DNA from: a virus
Virus record (IMG/VR): IMGVR_UViG_3300025137_000081
Location: 1 to 41,389 of that record
Reading direction: 5' to 3' (one strand)
DNA length: 41,389 nt
Shown: in pieces, positions 38,383 through 41,389 of the stretch
Numbering within the stretch: position 1 is the first letter of the stretch
How the letters are laid out: every line of letters begins with the position of its first letter
Translations under genes and position numbers: made by a program
The notes under the pieces: model-generated
Databases searched by the model: none
Told to the model about the DNA's origin: nothing
What the model saw: the letters and a program-made list of their open reading frames with translations, nothing else

Positions 38383-38792
38383 AGTATTCCACCAACAACA
38401 TCTTCTGCTACTATTGCAGTTGCATTTCCATTTGTTGCAGCAGCTGTAATATTAAAACCTAAACCAAGTTTAAACCTTAACCCAATAGGTAACTCCATAG
38501 CTAGAGAACCTACTGCAGGTATTGTCAATGTTACTAAAGGTATATCAGCATCTACTGGAGCTGAAGCTTTGTCAAATATTCTTAGATAAGCAGGGGCTGC
38601 AGCTTTGTTATGTAAATTAATTCCATAGACTGAACCAGATCCTTTTTTTATAAAGCCTAGATTTGTAGTAGCAGCTGAAATAACTGCATGTACTTCTAAT
38701 CCACCAAATCCATATTGGTTTGGCATTGCCATATCTTTTGGATACTCTGCATTAAGACTTGATGATTCTGATGTATTAAATTGTACTCCCAT
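38373..38792 (-). CDS. Virion structural domain protein (139 aa)
   Basis: Beta-sandwich-like small protein: GSGSVYGINLHNKAAAPAYL, RIFDKASAPVDADIPLV, LRFKLGLGFNITAAATNG, ending AIVAEDVVGGILWR. This pattern (NLHNKAA...RIFDKAS... then LPIGLRF) is widespread in phage tail- or head-associated proteins and probably decorates the virion. It lies between the large adhesin gene and the 70-aa gene on the minus strand. No named family. Confidence 0.7.
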   Translation of the reverse strand: MGVQFNTSESSSLNAEYPKDMAMPNQYGFGGLEVHAVISAATTNLGFIKKGSGSVYGINLHNKAAAPAYLRIFDKASAPVDADIPLVTLTIPAVGSLAMELPIGLRFKLGLGFNITAAATNGNATAIVAEDVVGGILWR

Positions 38793-38811
38793 TTTTTTAT
38801 TTTTTTAATTG

Positions 38812-41389
38812 TTATAATGTATATCCACTATTGTTCAATGCAGCTTTTACTTGATTATAGTAATATTGATTAGTATTACCGTCAGCTACTTCTGCTGTAT
38901 AAGTTAAATAAGTTGGAGATCCTGATGACTCTGGATACAACGTTTGTGTTGTTGTATTGTATGCAGAAGCTTGTGGTGCATATGCAAATCCATTTGCAGT
39001 TAAACCACCAGTTGCCATTAAACCGTCATCAGCCAATAAAGGATTAAGTTGTACTCCGTTAGGACCTGTGTTATAATCAACTGGGAAAAATATACCTCTG
39101 TATATAGAATTATTTCCTGCTGCCGTTACCATGTTACTAATAAAACCTTTAACAGTTGTTACGTCATCTGTTATAGTAGTTACTGTACTATTAGCCCTAT
39201 CTGCCCATGTACCAGTACCAGTACCTGCCATATTATATTGACTTGATTCATCAGCAAAACAAAGGAATTGTACTCTATCAGCACTTGGCCAAATTGTATT
39301 ATAGTTAGTTCCATCTGCTGGAGTTCCATTTTCACCTCCAGAGAAGAATGCTATCTGTCTTTCTGAATTCTGATGACTCCAATAAACGTGTGAATTAAAT
39401 TGATCACGTCCATTTGTTGCTGCGTTTGTATTTCCACTTGCTTCAGTTCCACCTGTCTGATAGAAATCTTGAAGTAAGTTTCTAAAGTTAGCTGGATTAG
39501 TATAATCTGCAGCCATCATAGCATCTGTTATATCAAATTTTACAATATCATTTTGATTAAGAGTATGCGGATTACTTAATATTGCCGTAGCTTGATTAGG
39601 TATTCCCCCATCTGTATAAGATACTACAGTTGTTCCTGCTGGAACTCTAGCAGCTGCAGCTCCAACACCTACAACAGTCATACCTACAGCAACACAATAA
39701 AATGATTTTGCTGTTTGACCATTTGCTGCATTAACTCTACCACTAATTAAATTTGCTTGTACAGTATTTCCAAACCTTATAGTAGTTGTTCCGCTTCCAG
39801 TATTACTATCAGTTATTCTAGTAATTACTTCTGGAACACTTGCCATTTTAGCAGTTCTTCTAATTGTACTAACCATAGATCCTGAAGTATCACTCCAGTA
39901 TTGGAAATATGTATTTACTGTAACACCTAATCCACCAATTGTAAAAGTTTGTGTGTCAGAACTACCATCATTGTCAGTTACATTTAATACAACTGGGAAG
40001 CTACCTCCCGCACTTGGCACAGTCCCACTTAAAGTTCCTGTACAATTTCCATTATTAGTAAAAGTTAACCATGACGGCAAACTTGGTGTAGTAAAACTTA
40101 ATTGATTACATGGTGTATCTTGATCTGCTACTGTCCATGTATAAGTCCAAGTATCACCACCTGTTAAATTAGGATATGTATTAGCTGTAACCGGATCAGT
40201 AGATGTCCAGATAACTGGATCTGCTATTGCTCTTAGGGTTATAGTTTGTGTAGCAATATTACTATCACAATAACCATCATTTACTTTCCATTGAAAAGAG
40301 GTAACACCAAAATAATTAAGAGTAGGTGTATAAACCCAATTACCTGTTGCAGCATCAAGAGTTACTGAACCTTGACCAGCCGGTATTGGAGTAACTAGTG
40401 TATATGTTAAACCATATCCACCAAAACCATCATCATTTGCTACTACTGTACCACCTACAGAAGTATCTTCATCAATTATAATAGAGCCATTATTAGCTAC
40501 AGGACATGCATTTGCTGAAGTTGACTTACAACATGCATCCCAGTATAACATATTGTTGCCTCCTGGAATATCATAATTAATATAACTAAGTTTTAGTGAC
40601 TCACCAAATAAAAGGCTTGAGGTTGGGTAACCGTTATCTACACCTGGAGTCCATGTAACTGTATTATCAAATAAATTACCCACAGTACCCCATCCATCAG
40701 GAAATCTAATAACATTATCTGGTAGTGCAGATCCTGACTGAACATTTTCTGCTATAACCACACCATGTTCTCCATCAGTTAAGTTATCCATCCCTTTAAT
40801 GTCAATAAATGCAAACTTAGATAAATCTAAAGCTATATATGCATTTAAAAAAGTCTGAGTCCATTTACCGGCTGCTCCACCATTAGCAGTCATTGTTAAT
40901 GTATCAAATCCTCTTTGAGGAATTATTGTTGATGCATCTCTAAACTTAACTTCATTAGCAGCACCTGTATCTCTTACTAAAACTTGTGTAAGTGCATCAT
41001 TTTGTATTACAGTATCTAAATATAGTTCTTTTGTTTGTTTAAGCTTACCATCATTAGTAATTTGAGTAGCTGGTGTACCTGAGTTTCCATCTTGAATAAG
41101 TAATGAACATCCTAAAGTGTTTGAATCAGGGGTCCATAGTGGAATTCTATATACACTACATATTTCTCCTACAATTGCTGCAGGATTATCTTGCCATGCA
41201 AAAGTAGTTCCATCAGAAATAAGAATCTGATCTACAGTGCCAATAGGCAACTCTACTTTATAATTAGTAGCATCTCCTTGCCATAGTGAACCATATGTTA
41301 ATGCTTCAACCACATCATCATCTTGCCACTTTACTCTACCATCTGCTAAACCTACAAGCACTTTATTTAATCCACCTAATGCTCCAAGT
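38812..41389 (-). CDS. Tail adhesin with Ig-like and VWA-like domains, N-terminus cut by window
   Basis: The frame stays open to the window end; a GTG at 41361 is only an internal codon (LGALGGLNK precedes it), so the true start lies outside. Regions from the N-terminal side: a beta-rich fibre shaft with VDQILISDGTTFAW-type motifs (about 41200), a tandem-repeat/cadherin-like domain (IDEDTSVGGTVVANDDG, VTSFQWKVNDG, about 40480-40280), a putative Ig domain (LPSWLTFTNNG, TLSGTVPSAGG, about 40075-39985), then a VWA-like domain with DTSGSM (near 39885), GGTE (near 39450) and FFSGGENG (near 39345). Such modules bind host surface glycans or proteins. Confidence 0.82.
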   Translation of the reverse strand, partial: LGALGGLNKVLVGLADGRVKWQDDDVVEALTYGSLWQGDATNYKVELPIGTVDQILISDGTTFAWQDNPAAIVGEICSVYRIPLWTPDSNTLGCSLLIQDGNSGTPATQITNDGKLKQTKELYLDTVIQNDALTQVLVRDTGAANEVKFRDASTIIPQRGFDTLTMTANGGAAGKWTQTFLNAYIALDLSKFAFIDIKGMDNLTDGEHGVVIAENVQSGSALPDNVIRFPDGWGTVGNLFDNTVTWTPGVDNGYPTSSLLFGESLKLSYINYDIPGGNNMLYWDACCKSTSANACPVANNGSIIIDEDTSVGGTVVANDDGFGGYGLTYTLVTPIPAGQGSVTLDAATGNWVYTPTLNYFGVTSFQWKVNDGYCDSNIATQTITLRAIADPVIWTSTDPVTANTYPNLTGGDTWTYTWTVADQDTPCNQLSFTTPSLPSWLTFTNNGNCTGTLSGTVPSAGGSFPVVLNVTDNDGSSDTQTFTIGGLGVTVNTYFQYWSDTSGSMVSTIRRTAKMASVPEVITRITDSNTGSGTTTIRFGNTVQANLISGRVNAANGQTAKSFYCVAVGMTVVGVGAAAARVPAGTTVVSYTDGGIPNQATAILSNPHTLNQNDIVKFDITDAMMAADYTNPANFRNLLQDFYQTGGTEASGNTNAATNGRDQFNSHVYWSHQNSERQIAFFSGGENGTPADGTNYNTIWPSADRVQFLCFADESSQYNMAGTGTGTWADRANSTVTTITDDVTTVKGFISNMVTAAGNNSIYRGIFFPVDYNTGPNGVQLNPLLADDGLMATGGLTANGFAYAPQASAYNTTTQTLYPESSGSPTYLTYTAEVADGNTNQYYYNQVKAALNNSGYTL

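Noticed and set aside
1-41389. CRISPR array, integrase, transposase or insertion sequence
   Set aside because: No regularly spaced repeats of array type, no tyrosine or serine recombinase motif and no transposase or terminal inverted repeats were seen.

Overview
The window is a 41.4 kb piece of an AT-rich double-stranded DNA phage with tightly packed, standard-code genes. The gene set (about 730-residue terminase, about 920-residue portal, IHF-like protein, family B polymerase, DnaG-type primase, DnaB-type helicase, uracil-DNA glycosylase, RecA-type ATPase plus SSB, two PD-(D/E)XK nucleases) matches crAss-like phages (Crassvirales) as I know them. I infer a Bacteroidota host: starts lie in A/T-rich leaders such as AAAATTATG without clear Shine-Dalgarno sites, several promoter-like TAnnTTTG boxes are present, and one lipoprotein carries a Bacteroidota-style surface export signal. 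No database search was possible.

Layout. (1) 1-13105, minus strand: virion and packaging genes, read leftwards out of the window. From upstream to downstream they are a string of very small Lys/Arg-rich genes (13105-11409), an endolysin amidase, a winged-helix-like protein, an IHF-like protein, a PD-(D/E)XK nuclease, small conserved genes, a GroES-like co-chaperonin, terminase, portal, an acidic scaffold-like protein, and the first 68 codons of a probable major capsid protein. (2) 13106-13341: divergent control region. (3) 13342-38183, plus strand: early and replication genes, with one tRNA-Arg(UCU) and one inverted gene (20490-20029). The block opens with a small gene, a terminator and a 389-bp non-coding stretch with 10-bp phased repeats (an origin candidate). 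A probable surface lipoprotein and a membrane protein follow. Next come an HTH protein, HNH-like protein and SF2 helicase, then ung, a DnaA-domain-IV-like protein, DnaB-like helicase, Sak4-like ATPase, SSB, primase, MazG-like and RusA-like proteins. A VWA/metalloprotease-like plus MoxR-like ATPase operon with two paralogous partners comes next, then a RecB/Cas4-like nuclease, PolB, a DUF932-like protein and a nucleotide-pool enzyme. (4) 38170-41389, minus strand: tail or fibre genes converging on block 3, ending in a large adhesin cut by the window edge.

Together the plus block takes over and copies DNA (initiator, helicase, primase, polymerase, SSB, recombination, dUTP/dNTP control), and the two minus blocks build and release virions. 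The least explained parts are the VWA/MoxR operon with an intrinsic terminator inside its first gene, the surface lipoprotein pair, the structured non-coding islands at 13.1-14.06 kb and 14.80-14.95 kb, and a 12-bp sequence found three times.
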